37,999 nucleotides of DNA, taken from positions 1 through 37,999 of the IMG/VR virus record IMGVR_UViG_3300025313_000066. One strand, 5' to 3'. This document shows positions 29,725 through 37,945 of the stretch, one piece after another. The translations under genes were made by a program, and so were the position numbers. The first letter of the stretch is position 1; the number at the start of each line of letters is the position of its first letter. The stretch is from a virus. The notes below the pieces were generated by a model. That model did not search any database, was not told where the DNA came from, and saw only the letters and a list, made by a program, of their open reading frames with translations.

Positions 29725-29793
29725 TCACTCCTTCTCGTCCTTAAATCGTCTCGCTTTCAACACGTCGATCAGGTCGGCAGTTACGTCGGCCAT
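29725..29793 (-). pseudogene. Truncated N-terminal fragment of a tail-terminator gene
   Basis: A 22-codon frame begins 2 bases after the stop of the gp10-like gene and reads MADVTADLIDVLKARRFKDE. It resembles the start of tail-terminator proteins and matches ATADLIDALK inside the 25377-26150 product. It stops after 22 codons. It is probably the stranded 5' end of the original gene, cut off by insertion of the fibre block. Confidence 0.55.
29755..29781. repeat. Direct repeat copy 2 (27 bp)
   Basis: See the copy at 25746-25772; 24 of 27 bases are identical. It lies within the stranded terminator fragment. Confidence 0.75.
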
Positions 29794-29795
29794 GG

Positions 29796-30335
29796 TCAGA
29801 CCCTCAGCTTGCTGATTTCTGCTTGCAGCCCAGCAGCAAACCGTTGCTCAAACGCCGACACCGCTGGCGCGAAACTGGTCTCCGCCGCCTGTTCCATGAA
29901 CGGATTCGGCTTGCTTCCAGGATGCTGCACCCGCGAGAACACGCGCCCACCAAAGACGGCGTACTGGCGGATTATGGCGTCTTTCCTTCCTCGCTTGCGC
30001 GTCTTGGGAATTGCGTGCGGCTTCGTCCCGCCGATTACCATGTGCGCGTAGTATGCATCGCGACCCTTCTTCTTCTGGGCCTTGGTGCTCTTGAATTGAA
30101 TCGTACCGACCACGGATCCTGTGGCGCGCTCCAGTTTCAGCGAGCCGCGAATACTACCGGCCAGCGTGCCGGTCCGCCGCGGAGTGTACGCCTTGGCTGT
30201 TTTCACCACGACCGCATTGGCGGCCCGCACAGCTGCCGAGACGACACGCCGACGGGCTGCAAATTCCAATGTCCGCAGATTGGCCATCGCCTGTTCGATA
30301 CCTCGCACGTCGATGCTGACCACAACCTCACTCAT
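29796..30335 (-). CDS. HK97 gp10-like neck/tail completion protein
   Basis: The protein has 179 residues. It begins MSEVVVSIDVRGIEQAMANL and then shows RRRVVSAAVRAANAVVVKTAK, YTPRRTGTLAGSI and YYAHMVIGGTKPHAIP, matching the gp10 family (minor tail/neck). The start at 30335 overlaps the preceding stop by 4 bases (ATGA); a longer frame exists but is less likely. It lies just after the head-tail adaptor, as in HK97-type phages. Confidence 0.85.
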   Translation of the reverse strand: MSEVVVSIDVRGIEQAMANLRTLEFAARRRVVSAAVRAANAVVVKTAKAYTPRRTGTLAGSIRGSLKLERATGSVVGTIQFKSTKAQKKKGRDAYYAHMVIGGTKPHAIPKTRKRGRKDAIIRQYAVFGGRVFSRVQHPGSKPNPFMEQAAETSFAPAVSAFEQRFAAGLQAEISKLRV

Positions 30336-30661
30336 GCCGGCACCTCGGTTGCTAAAATTCGCAACCACTTGCCATCTTCGTCGACGTTCTCGACGTACCC
30401 AAAATGAAACGTCCGCGTACCCACCACTAATCGCTGAGCGGCCGTTACGCCACTGCGATACCGCATCCACAGCACGTGGGTCGTCTGGTCGTACAACTGA
30501 TGCGCATACTCGACGGTCCTGCCACTCAACGGTTCAATCTTCACCCGCACCGTCGAAACTGTCTCCCACGTCCCTGTCGGCTGCCCGCGGCTGTCGGTTC
30601 CGGTTTGCGAAAACGACTGCAGCTCCCCCGCGGTTTTAAGTTGGTTCGCGTGTATCCTCAT
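30332..30661 (-). CDS. Head-tail adaptor (head closure) protein
   Basis: The protein has 109 residues: LKTAGELQSFSQTGTDSRGQ, VRVKIEPLSGRTVEYAHQLY, HVLWMRYRSGVTAAQRLVVG. This is the pattern of the phage head-tail joining family (SPP1 gp16-like), with a beta barrel and a loop. It closes the capsid after DNA packaging and seats the tail. It overlaps its upstream neighbour by 4 bases. Confidence 0.85.
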   Translation of the reverse strand: MRIHANQLKTAGELQSFSQTGTDSRGQPTGTWETVSTVRVKIEPLSGRTVEYAHQLYDQTTHVLWMRYRSGVTAAQRLVVGTRTFHFGYVENVDEDGKWLRILATEVPA

Positions 30662-31239
30662 GGGTAGACCCCAACGGACGCACCGCGTACGATCCGCTCA
30701 TAGGCGTCAGACGCTCCGCGATTGGTCCCGGACGCATCAGCGTTCCAACCGTCGTACTCCATTTGACCTCGGAGCAAGCAAGCCTGCCGCAACTCATATG
30801 GCACGTTGCTACCAGCAGCCCCGTAGCCTGTGACGTACGTTACCGCAATATTCCGGAGATCGCCGCGAATCGATGGCCAGCTCTTGCCGTATCCGAGTAC
30901 GATCAAGCCCGGAACACTATCGGTGTCGATCACATAGTCAGCACTGGAGACGGTCTGCGTGGCACCGTCCGTGTCCACGTACGTGATGCTGGTAACCGAC
31001 TGGATCGGCCCGTTGTGCAAGACGATCGCACTGACTGGCCAGGTATCCAGCTTGAGCCGCCAAGTCTGCGTAATGAGCGATCGGCCCGTGTCCCGCTCGA
31101 CCCAGTCCCGACACGCCTTGATCAAATTCGTCAGGGCCGTGTCGTCGTCATTGTGATCGACTCGCAGGTGGGCTTTCAGCTCAGTCAGGCTGACGGGCTC
31201 GGCGCTTGGTTCGAGTGTGCGTTTGAGACTGTAATCCAT
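30658..31239 (-). CDS. Head-tail connector protein (gp6-like)
   Basis: The protein has 193 residues. The N-terminus SLTELKAHLRVDHNDDDTAL and TNLIKACRDWVERDTGRSLI are the signature of HK97 gp6-like connectors. The rest is a beta-rich domain ending in QACLLRGQMEYDGWN. Twelve-fold or similar rings of this protein join the portal to the neck. Position between the capsid and adaptor genes agrees. Confidence 0.85.
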   Translation of the reverse strand: MDYSLKRTLEPSAEPVSLTELKAHLRVDHNDDDTALTNLIKACRDWVERDTGRSLITQTWRLKLDTWPVSAIVLHNGPIQSVTSITYVDTDGATQTVSSADYVIDTDSVPGLIVLGYGKSWPSIRGDLRNIAVTYVTGYGAAGSNVPYELRQACLLRGQMEYDGWNADASGTNRGASDAYERIVRGASVGVYP

Positions 31240-31381
31240 CCGGCTCGACTTTCCGCGCGATTCCCCGCCGGATCAGCACGTTGGCCCACCCCCGAGGCCG
31301 AGCAGCGTAGATCCGCTCGGCTCGGAAGATGCGGCCGCTCGCACTGATCCAGTCGCGATTAAACTGGAGATCAACGTACAT
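31181..31381 (-). CDS. Small head-region protein (66 aa)
   Basis: The product reads MYVDLQFNRDWISASGRIFR then WANVLIRRGIARKVEPD and a basic tail. The 'NVLIRRGIA' segment is seen in short proteins between capsid and connector genes of other phages. It overlaps the connector start by 59 bases, and its last part is probably a consequence of overlap. The role is unknown. Confidence 0.6.
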   Translation of the reverse strand: MYVDLQFNRDWISASGRIFRAERIYAARPRGWANVLIRRGIARKVEPDGLQSQTHTRTKRRARQPD

Positions 31382-31384
31382 CGC

Positions 31385-31840
31385 TCAGACCCTCAGGACG
31401 GTATCGCAGCCGCGCTCGGCTACCGTGTTGGGCGACTGCTTGGCGCGGCTGAGCAGACCAATAATCGTCAAGTACGTGCCGTTCGTTCCATCGCCAGCCG
31501 TGGCTGTGACGTCGATGTACCGCTTGCGGGCGCGCAGGTCGATATCAAAAGACACGAACTTATTGTCATCAGTAGCCGACGGCAGCACCGACGCGGTGCC
31601 GTCGATGTCCACACTGGTGCCCATGATCAGTCCGGTCACGTCGGCGTGGCCACTGCCACTCGTGTCCGACTCGGTCACCGTCAATGCCGTCATGGCAATG
31701 TCGGTCGCACCGAGTTGGCAAATGATGTTCAAGTAATCGAACCCGGCCGTGTCGATTTCGGCCACCGTGTACGACGCATTATCGACGATGGCAGCGGGCG
31801 GGGTCATGCTGATCAGCTTGGTATTTTGCAAAGGATTCAT
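31385..31840 (-). CDS. Probable capsid decoration or minor head protein (151 aa)
   Basis: The product is beta-rich and includes DTAGFDYLNIICQLGATDIA, MTALTVTESDTSGSGHADVT and TNGTYLTIIGLLSRAKQSPN. AGGAG precedes the ATG. It lies right after the capsid gene, a position where decoration proteins are frequent. The family cannot be named with certainty. Confidence 0.65.
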   Translation of the reverse strand: MNPLQNTKLISMTPPAAIVDNASYTVAEIDTAGFDYLNIICQLGATDIAMTALTVTESDTSGSGHADVTGLIMGTSVDIDGTASVLPSATDDNKFVSFDIDLRARKRYIDVTATAGDGTNGTYLTIIGLLSRAKQSPNTVAERGCDTVLRV

Positions 31841-31917
31841 TCGAAATTCTCCTGATTGAACTCATGCCGCCCGGCGCGCTGCAGGCCGCGCCGGGTAAAG
31901 GAATGCTCCACCCACGA

Positions 31918-33273
31918 TCAGCTGGCCGGTGTCTTGAGCACAAGCATGGCGCCTGGATTCGACGCGTCTCCAGTCTCGTGCACATTGATATCGAATCGCT
32001 CGGTCCCGAGGATGCCGATCTGGTCGTATTCGAGATACCGCTGATCGCTGATCTTCACACCCAGCCCACGGCGATTGCCCAGGATGGCTGCCAGCTTAAG
32101 ATCGCCGAAGGCCAGAATCTTCGTGCTCGCCTGCGCGGTAAGCGTGGCGTTGAGCACCTTCGTGAACACCACGGGATAACCCAAGAACAAGGGGCTCCGC
32201 ACTCCGCCGGCGAGATCCCCGGCCGCATTGCCGCCGCCGGCGTCCATCAGGCGAGCCATCGAAGCGTAGTAGCCAGCCCGGCTGATGAACCACTTGGCAT
32301 TCGCTTCAGCGTATTGCGGTAGCTTGCCAACGACCGCCTCGAGGTCGGCCAGGTCCAGCGTGGAGAACGCCGTGTTACCCGTGATGGCGTCGTAAACGCT
32401 GCCGGCCGCCACGGAGTTGAGAACTCCCACGATGTGACCATACGTACTGGCACCCGTCCCGTTCCAGCCGCACTCGTCTTCCTTATTCGCAAAGGCGTAC
32501 GCGATCTCGTTGGTCAGATCGTCACCGATGTCGATGATCGCATCCTCGGCCAACTCGCTACTGTACTTGCACAACGCAGCCAGCTTGCGAGCCGTCAAGC
32601 CAACCTGATCCCAGCCCTTGTCACTGGCAGTGACCAAGCCATTCTCGGCGACGAAATACGCCGTCACGCCCGACGTGCGGCGTGGCACGGTCTTGACGTC
32701 GGTAGCCATGGGTACGATCCGCGCCTCGCGACGGAACACGCCATACTCCTCACGCAGATCGATGACGGCAAGTTCCATCTCCTCGGGGACCAGGGCACCG
32801 CCGAGCATGTTGTCCGATCCGCCCATCGCATCGCGAAACTGTACACCGTGGTCGTTACACCACTGGATCGCACTGGCACTCTTCCACAACACCGCTGCCA
32901 GGAACTGCCCGGCCTTGTGGGCATGTTCTTCCGCTTGCTCGCCACGATAAGCCTTCAACCGCTTGTGCCGGAACGCGCTAGCCGGAACGATGCGGCCTGC
33001 ATCCGGCGGCCGCTGATCGCTCCGCAGATTGCGAAAGCCTTCGACGGTCGTCTCGAATTTCTGCGCTCGCTCCAGAGCCAGGTGCAGCCCCGTAGCTGGA
33101 TTTCCTTCGCTGGATTGCTGACCGATCTCAGCCTGCCAGCCGTCAAACTGCGACTGTTCGTCGGCAGTGAATTCCCGGTTTGCGTCATCCTTGGCCAGCT
33201 TCGCCAGGGCCTGCATGTTGTCGATCCGCTCCTGAATCTGTTCGCGGATCTCTTTCGCCGACAATCGTGGCAT
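31918..33273 (-). CDS. Major capsid protein, HK97 fold
   Basis: The protein has 451 residues. The first 110 or so form a charged coiled-coil delta domain (SAKEIREQIQERIDNMQALA), which acts as scaffold and is usually cleaved by the protease. The rest has HK97 features: ALVPEEMELAVIDLREEYGV, VDVKTVPRRTSGVTAYFVAE-like loop, LCKYSSELAEDAIIDIGDDL. I place the start at 33273, since GGAGGTGA lies upstream and inside a longer frame. It follows the protease gene. Confidence 0.95.
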   Translation of the reverse strand: MPRLSAKEIREQIQERIDNMQALAKLAKDDANREFTADEQSQFDGWQAEIGQQSSEGNPATGLHLALERAQKFETTVEGFRNLRSDQRPPDAGRIVPASAFRHKRLKAYRGEQAEEHAHKAGQFLAAVLWKSASAIQWCNDHGVQFRDAMGGSDNMLGGALVPEEMELAVIDLREEYGVFRREARIVPMATDVKTVPRRTSGVTAYFVAENGLVTASDKGWDQVGLTARKLAALCKYSSELAEDAIIDIGDDLTNEIAYAFANKEDECGWNGTGASTYGHIVGVLNSVAAGSVYDAITGNTAFSTLDLADLEAVVGKLPQYAEANAKWFISRAGYYASMARLMDAGGGNAAGDLAGGVRSPLFLGYPVVFTKVLNATLTAQASTKILAFGDLKLAAILGNRRGLGVKISDQRYLEYDQIGILGTERFDINVHETGDASNPGAMLVLKTPAS

Positions 33274-33288
33274 GATAATCACCTCCAT

Positions 33289-33463
33289 TGGTTTGCCGGC
33301 GAGCCGGAAAACGACAATGCCGGCGAGCCGACTGGTTTAATACACTACAACCAATCGAATCACCGGCATTGGCGGGTGACTACTTACAGGTCCTCGGCAT
33401 TGGCGAAGGACCTTTGATGTAGCCGGTAGTGTGACAAGTCATCGCACGGACGTCAAGACGAAC
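33289..33463. promoter_or_regulatory. Leader upstream of the capsid gene with hairpins and repeats
   Basis: No gene is seen in 175 bases, unusual for this tightly packed operon. Two stem-loops share the loop motif CGGCATTGGCG or close to it: 33388-33413 (AGGTCCT/AGGACCT) and 33360-33379 (TCACC/GGTGA). A 13-base direct repeat TGCCGGCGAGCCG occurs at 33294 and 33318. The leader may carry an mRNA processing or stabilising element, or a promoter that raises capsid output. Confidence 0.5.
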
Positions 33464-34207
33464 TCAGGAAATCGCCAGCCTGGCCCGCAATAGACTGATC
33501 TGATTCCGGACCCGCCTGGAGGCTCGCTGGCCGGCCGCAGCTGACTCCTGCTTAGTCTTGCGAGTGCCGATCACCTCATCAATCAGGCCCAGCTCCAGAG
33601 CCTCCTGGGCGGTCAGGTAGGTATCTTTGTTTTGCAGCACCCGGAATTCCTCCGCCGTGCGTCCGCTGCGGGTGGCGTAGGTCTCCGCAATCTGTCCATC
33701 GATCTTCGACAGCACATCGGCCATCTCGCGCAGGTCTTGCTCGTTACCCATCACGATCGTCCACGCGTCGTGAACCATGAGCTGGGACACCTCGGCCGCT
33801 TGGATCTTGTCGCCAGCCATAGCAATCACGCTGGCAATACTGGCAGCCAGCCCGTCGATCACCACCGTGGTCACAGCTGGGAACTGGCTGAGCTGATTGT
33901 AGATCGCCATGCCGTCCCACACGTCGCCACCCGGAGAGTTGATCCGGACAGTCAGCCGCTTCACATCCCCCAGGCTATCCAGATTCTGCTTGAATGACAG
34001 GGCTGTTATCCCAGTGTCGGACCACCAATCATAGCCGATGTAATCGTAGAGCAAGATCTCCGCGTCCCCGGCTTCGTCGGCCGCTCGAAATGTGAAGCGC
34101 CCGCTCTGGCCAATCGGACCGTCGCAGATTCGGTCGGCAAGTTTCCTTGGCATCCCGAGCCCTAGCAGCATATTCGCGCGAATATCGCGTGGGTGGTAAG
34201 AAATCAT
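33464..34207 (-). CDS. ClpP-like head maturation protease (S14 family)
   Basis: The protein has 247 residues. The fold reads VKRLTVRINSPGGDVWDGMA, then VVIDGLAASIASVIAMAGD with the nucleophilic Ser, and LMVHDAWTIVMG with the His; a conserved Asp follows. It processes the capsid delta domain during assembly. The start at 34207 overlaps the portal stop by 4 bases (ATGA), with GGAG upstream, and is preferred to the ATG at 34261. Confidence 0.93.
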   Translation of the reverse strand: MISYHPRDIRANMLLGLGMPRKLADRICDGPIGQSGRFTFRAADEAGDAEILLYDYIGYDWWSDTGITALSFKQNLDSLGDVKRLTVRINSPGGDVWDGMAIYNQLSQFPAVTTVVIDGLAASIASVIAMAGDKIQAAEVSQLMVHDAWTIVMGNEQDLREMADVLSKIDGQIAETYATRSGRTAEEFRVLQNKDTYLTAQEALELGLIDEVIGTRKTKQESAAAGQRASRRVRNQISLLRARLAIS

Positions 34208-35838
34208 TGGCGTACTCCCGTAATCCACTCGACCACTTGTTGCGGCCGGCTGAGCGGCCAAGGTTTGATTGTCGCGTCGATGGCAGATGGCAATTGTCCA
34301 GGCTGGCTATTCACGAGCAGATCGCGGACCGCGTCCATGGACGACTCGCAGTAGGCGACTGCCAATAGATATGGATCGGCATCACATTCAGACACAGTCC
34401 GGTAGGCTCGTAGGCAGACAGCCAATGCTGATGCGATCTTGGGCCGCAGCTGCTCGTACATGGCACTCATGCCAGCCACAGGGTGCTCACCACGAGCCAA
34501 CCGCCTGAGCCCCGTACATTCTGTCCCTACCAGTTGTCGCATGCGATCTACGATCAACTCACGGAGGGCAGCCACTGCTTGTTGATTCCCGTCAGTACCG
34601 TCTGGCTTTGTCTCCGGTTTCTTCCCGTCGCTTGACGTGGCCGCATTCTCAAATACATCGCCACCTTGCACGCTATTGAGATTGAACTTCTTGCGGGCCT
34701 CGTTGCGAGTGATGATCTTCGCATTCTTGAGCTGTACCGCCACGCTGCTCTGCGTCGCGAAGTCTCCCTCGATCAGTGCGCCCGTATTGTGTTCGAAATA
34801 CCACCAGGCCTTTTTCTCACGGGTCGAGAGTAGTTTAACGTCACACTCAGCCTCCCAGCGTTTGAACCAGCGCATCAGAGTCTGGCTGACATACGAACGC
34901 TCCTCAGCCTCCACGCTGTTGTAGCTGAGCCTGGCATCACTGCCGAGCTTGTGCGGCGGCAGGGAGAGCCACGAGGCTACCTCGTCGCGAGAAAACTTCC
35001 GGCTCTCGATCCATTGGCTATCCTCGTTCGAACCTGAGATTGGCACGGCATCCAACGCCCCTGTGAGCAACGCCGGCCGGTTTGGGTTTTGTCTGTGTCG
35101 CGCATCCCATTGCTCGAGTAGCAAATCGCGGTCTGGCTTGCTCATGTCGACGGGTGTCTTGAGGATGATGCCAGGCCTGGCATCGTTGGAAAAATGCCGG
35201 CTGCCATGCCGCTGAGCGGCCAGGCCCAGGCCCAGACTTTCTCGGGCGTAGCGGTAAACGCTATAGCCCGCTAAGGCGCTGCCCAACCCGCGAATATGCA
35301 GGATGTCCTCCGAACTGTAAAACCTCTCCTCGCCGCCCGGCTGCCGGTGCACAAACACCACGCGGTTGTCAGAGAGCTGCTCTGGCCACATGACGTCAGG
35401 TGAGATCGGGATCAAGGCCGCTGGCTGAGCGCCCTGCCAGATGATGGCCGCATAGCCATTGCCCCAGCTCAAGGCGTAGCTCGTGATCGTTTCGCGGAGC
35501 GTGAAGGATGTCATCGTCGGGTTGGCTTGACGATTTAAGAGTTCATAAGCCGGGTGCTCACGCTGCTTCTCCCGATCGTCATCCGCGTTGCGCGAGAAAA
35601 TATCCGACGGCACGCGAGCCACGTCACCGCTGATGATCCCGATTCCCTGGAACCACGGAGCAATCGTCAAGGCCTTGTCGGCGGACACGTGGATGTCGCT
35701 CTCTGATCTGACCGCCCCCGTGAGTGCCTCCCACAACCAGTCTTCTGGATTCGCGTAGGTGCTCGCGAATACGCCTGCCAGGCCTGTGTCCGCGAGCACG
35801 AGATACTGAGTGTGCAAGTCGTCTCGTTTGACCATCAT
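34204..35838 (-). CDS. Portal protein (HK97 type)
   Basis: The protein has 544 residues. It has the HK97-family portal order: DKALTIAPWFQGIGIISGDV near the N-terminus, SYALSWGNGYAAIIWQGAQP, HIRGLGSALAGYSVYRYARE, and SLPPHKLGSDARLSYNSVEA with the conserved Tyr-Asn near the middle, then a C-terminal charged helical region. It forms the 12-fold ring for DNA entry. AGGAGC precedes ATG. It lies between the large terminase and the protease, the canonical place. Confidence 0.95.
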   Translation of the reverse strand: MMVKRDDLHTQYLVLADTGLAGVFASTYANPEDWLWEALTGAVRSESDIHVSADKALTIAPWFQGIGIISGDVARVPSDIFSRNADDDREKQREHPAYELLNRQANPTMTSFTLRETITSYALSWGNGYAAIIWQGAQPAALIPISPDVMWPEQLSDNRVVFVHRQPGGEERFYSSEDILHIRGLGSALAGYSVYRYARESLGLGLAAQRHGSRHFSNDARPGIILKTPVDMSKPDRDLLLEQWDARHRQNPNRPALLTGALDAVPISGSNEDSQWIESRKFSRDEVASWLSLPPHKLGSDARLSYNSVEAEERSYVSQTLMRWFKRWEAECDVKLLSTREKKAWWYFEHNTGALIEGDFATQSSVAVQLKNAKIITRNEARKKFNLNSVQGGDVFENAATSSDGKKPETKPDGTDGNQQAVAALRELIVDRMRQLVGTECTGLRRLARGEHPVAGMSAMYEQLRPKIASALAVCLRAYRTVSECDADPYLLAVAYCESSMDAVRDLLVNSQPGQLPSAIDATIKPWPLSRPQQVVEWITGVRQ

Positions 35839-35843
35839 TGCTC

Positions 35844-37517
35844 CTAGTAGATCGCCGGTATCCCAAGTTGCTTGTGATAGACGATCCCGGCATACGCCTC
35901 CAGAGTCGCAACCAGCGCGTCAATCTTCTGCCAGCCGACGCCCTTCTCTGGCATCCACAGATCCATCGCGTTGCGACGGATCGTGATATTGCGGGCCTGC
36001 CAGGTCAGGCAGGGGTCGCGGCCGTGCAGCACATTCCCTGCCTTCAACTCCCGCAGGAAACTGCGGATCGGCTCGTTGTAGCTCCGCGCCGACTGAATGA
36101 ATTCGTAGACCTGCAGGCCGTGCAACGACTGCAGCCGCTGCAGCAACTGACCGGCAAACGTCGGATCGCTGGCCCAGTTGACGATGCGAATTCCACGGTT
36201 GCGAGACAGGTCCACGATCCGCTGTTCAATCGCCGTGAAGTCAATAGCATCACCCTCGTGCTCGATCAGAACACCACGATCAATCCAGCTCTGGACTTCG
36301 GCCGTCTGCAGTTCCTTGCACCGTTCTTGGCACGTGTAAGATTCTGCCCACACGTGAATCTTGTCGTTGCCCTTGCTCACGATCGCCAGGGCCGCGAAGT
36401 CGTCACTCCGCCCGAGGTCGATCCCGCCGAACGCCTGGTCACCATGCTGCAGCTCATCCACCGCACCCGCATTCCATAGTTCGGGAAGAATTGCCCGCTC
36501 GTGGCTCGTTGTGCAGATGTTGCAGTGGTAACGCAGCCACGCGTTATGGCTCGCTGGTTTCCCCTTCGCTTCCACTGCTTGCTCGCGCAGATATTCGCGC
36601 GACACACTCACGTCAATGTTGGGGTTAGCCTTGACCCAGACACTCTCGTCGAACGGATCGTCATCCTTGTCGAGACATGCGACGAACGCAAACACTGTGT
36701 CGTTCACGATCTCCTTTGCCTCGACAGCTTCAACAATCCTGGTTGCGTAATCGAGTTCCTCTTTCCAGATGTTGCTTTTGTCGTCGCCGGCCGTCGTGAT
36801 GATCACTTCAAGCGGCTGTGCCCGTGACGCGCCGCCGGTGCTCATCTCGTCGAACAAGTTACGGTGTCTGTCTCGCCAGGCGTGCAGCTCGTCCTTGATC
36901 ACGCCGTGCGGATTGAATCCGCTCTGATCACTGTCACTACCCAGCGGCTTGAACGATCCGTCATTGCGGACGCAGGTGATCGCCTTGGTAAAAACCTCGG
37001 CGTAACGGCCGAGATCCAGCGACCGGCGGACCATGCGTTTGGCTTCCTCGTGCACAATCCGGGCTTGTTCTTCCTTAGTGGCCACCACGTACACTTCCGC
37101 GCCGCCCTCGAGTGGATTGTCGAAGAGCATCAACAGTAAAGCGATCGCCGCACACAATGTGCTCTTGCCGTTCTTGCGGCCAAGTGTGATGAACGCCTTG
37201 CGGAAACGCCTGGTGCCGTCCACCTTCCGCCGCCAACCGAACACGCACCAGACGATGAACTTCTGCCAGGCCTCCAACCGCAGCAACTGTCCAGCCCACC
37301 GGCCCTTCGACTGCGGGCAGAGTTGGAGAAAATCAACTGCCTCATTGGCGAATCTCGACTCAAACTTGTACGGATACTTTTTGCGGCGAGTCTTTTTCAG
37401 ATCCGCCACGTGCCTCCGAACCGCGAGCTTCACCAGTCGGCTGGTCGCAATCTCATCCCCCAGCACATCATCAATGTACCCTTGCACCTCTCGGCTGTGG
37501 TCGTTCGCACAGATCAT
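35844..37517 (-). CDS. terL: Terminase large subunit
   Basis: The protein has 557 residues. Walker A is LGRKNGKST, and the Walker B region is HGVIKDELHAW. The C-terminal nuclease has GGIDLGRSDDFAALAIV with the first Asp and NWASDPTFAGQLLQRL. The layout fits HK97-family/Terminase_1 subunits that work with P27-type small subunits. The ATG overlaps the terS stop by 4 bases. It drives DNA into the head at the portal. Confidence 0.95.
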   Translation of the reverse strand: MICANDHSREVQGYIDDVLGDEIATSRLVKLAVRRHVADLKKTRRKKYPYKFESRFANEAVDFLQLCPQSKGRWAGQLLRLEAWQKFIVWCVFGWRRKVDGTRRFRKAFITLGRKNGKSTLCAAIALLLMLFDNPLEGGAEVYVVATKEEQARIVHEEAKRMVRRSLDLGRYAEVFTKAITCVRNDGSFKPLGSDSDQSGFNPHGVIKDELHAWRDRHRNLFDEMSTGGASRAQPLEVIITTAGDDKSNIWKEELDYATRIVEAVEAKEIVNDTVFAFVACLDKDDDPFDESVWVKANPNIDVSVSREYLREQAVEAKGKPASHNAWLRYHCNICTTSHERAILPELWNAGAVDELQHGDQAFGGIDLGRSDDFAALAIVSKGNDKIHVWAESYTCQERCKELQTAEVQSWIDRGVLIEHEGDAIDFTAIEQRIVDLSRNRGIRIVNWASDPTFAGQLLQRLQSLHGLQVYEFIQSARSYNEPIRSFLRELKAGNVLHGRDPCLTWQARNITIRRNAMDLWMPEKGVGWQKIDALVATLEAYAGIVYHKQLGIPAIY

Positions 37518-37945
37518 GCTCGATTACCCATCATCCGATCCAGTGTCGATTGCGATTCTTCGACTCCATGCTTCAGTTTCGCGCGGTCCGCAGGAGTCAA
37601 CCCGAACCGCGAAGCCATGTCGACGAACGTGCGCCAAGCCGCGGCGGCGCTATAGAGCAACTCCCGCTGTCGCAAATCGTGCGGCTTGAGCTTCTGCAGA
37701 CGATCGTAGATCACACGGAATTGCTGGTACCAGCGGCACATGCCAGCCAGGCACTCCGTGTCACACTCGCCCGCGCCAGCCGACTCGACAAAATCAATCA
37801 CGCTGTTCCACAGTCGCAGTCCATGCTGCCCGAGGCCGGTCGGACGCACCAACTCACCGCCAGCCGTCGGTTGAACCTGCTGACGGCCGGGCTTGTAGGT
37901 GCCCTGCCGCATGTGCAGCGTCGCTGGTTTCGCTCGCCGACCCAT
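37514..37945 (-). CDS. terS: Terminase small subunit, P27 type
   Basis: The protein has 143 residues. It has an N-terminal basic/Gly region (LHMRQGTYKPGRQ), a helical core (GLRLWNSVIDFVESAGAGEC, YQQFRVIYDRLQKLKPHDLR) and the C-terminal WRTFVDMASRFGLTPADRAK, which is a hallmark of P27-like small terminases. It recognises phage DNA for packaging. The ATG at 37945 is preferred; an upstream ATG at 37986 is in another frame. Confidence 0.9.
   Translation of the reverse strand: MGRRAKPATLHMRQGTYKPGRQQVQPTAGGELVRPTGLGQHGLRLWNSVIDFVESAGAGECDTECLAGMCRWYQQFRVIYDRLQKLKPHDLRQRELLYSAAAAWRTFVDMASRFGLTPADRAKLKHGVEESQSTLDRMMGNRA

Noticed and set aside
32434-33417. Plus-strand open frame of 327 codons opposite the capsid gene
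   Set aside because: It is antisense to the clearly conserved HK97 capsid gene and has no recognisable domain or RBS.
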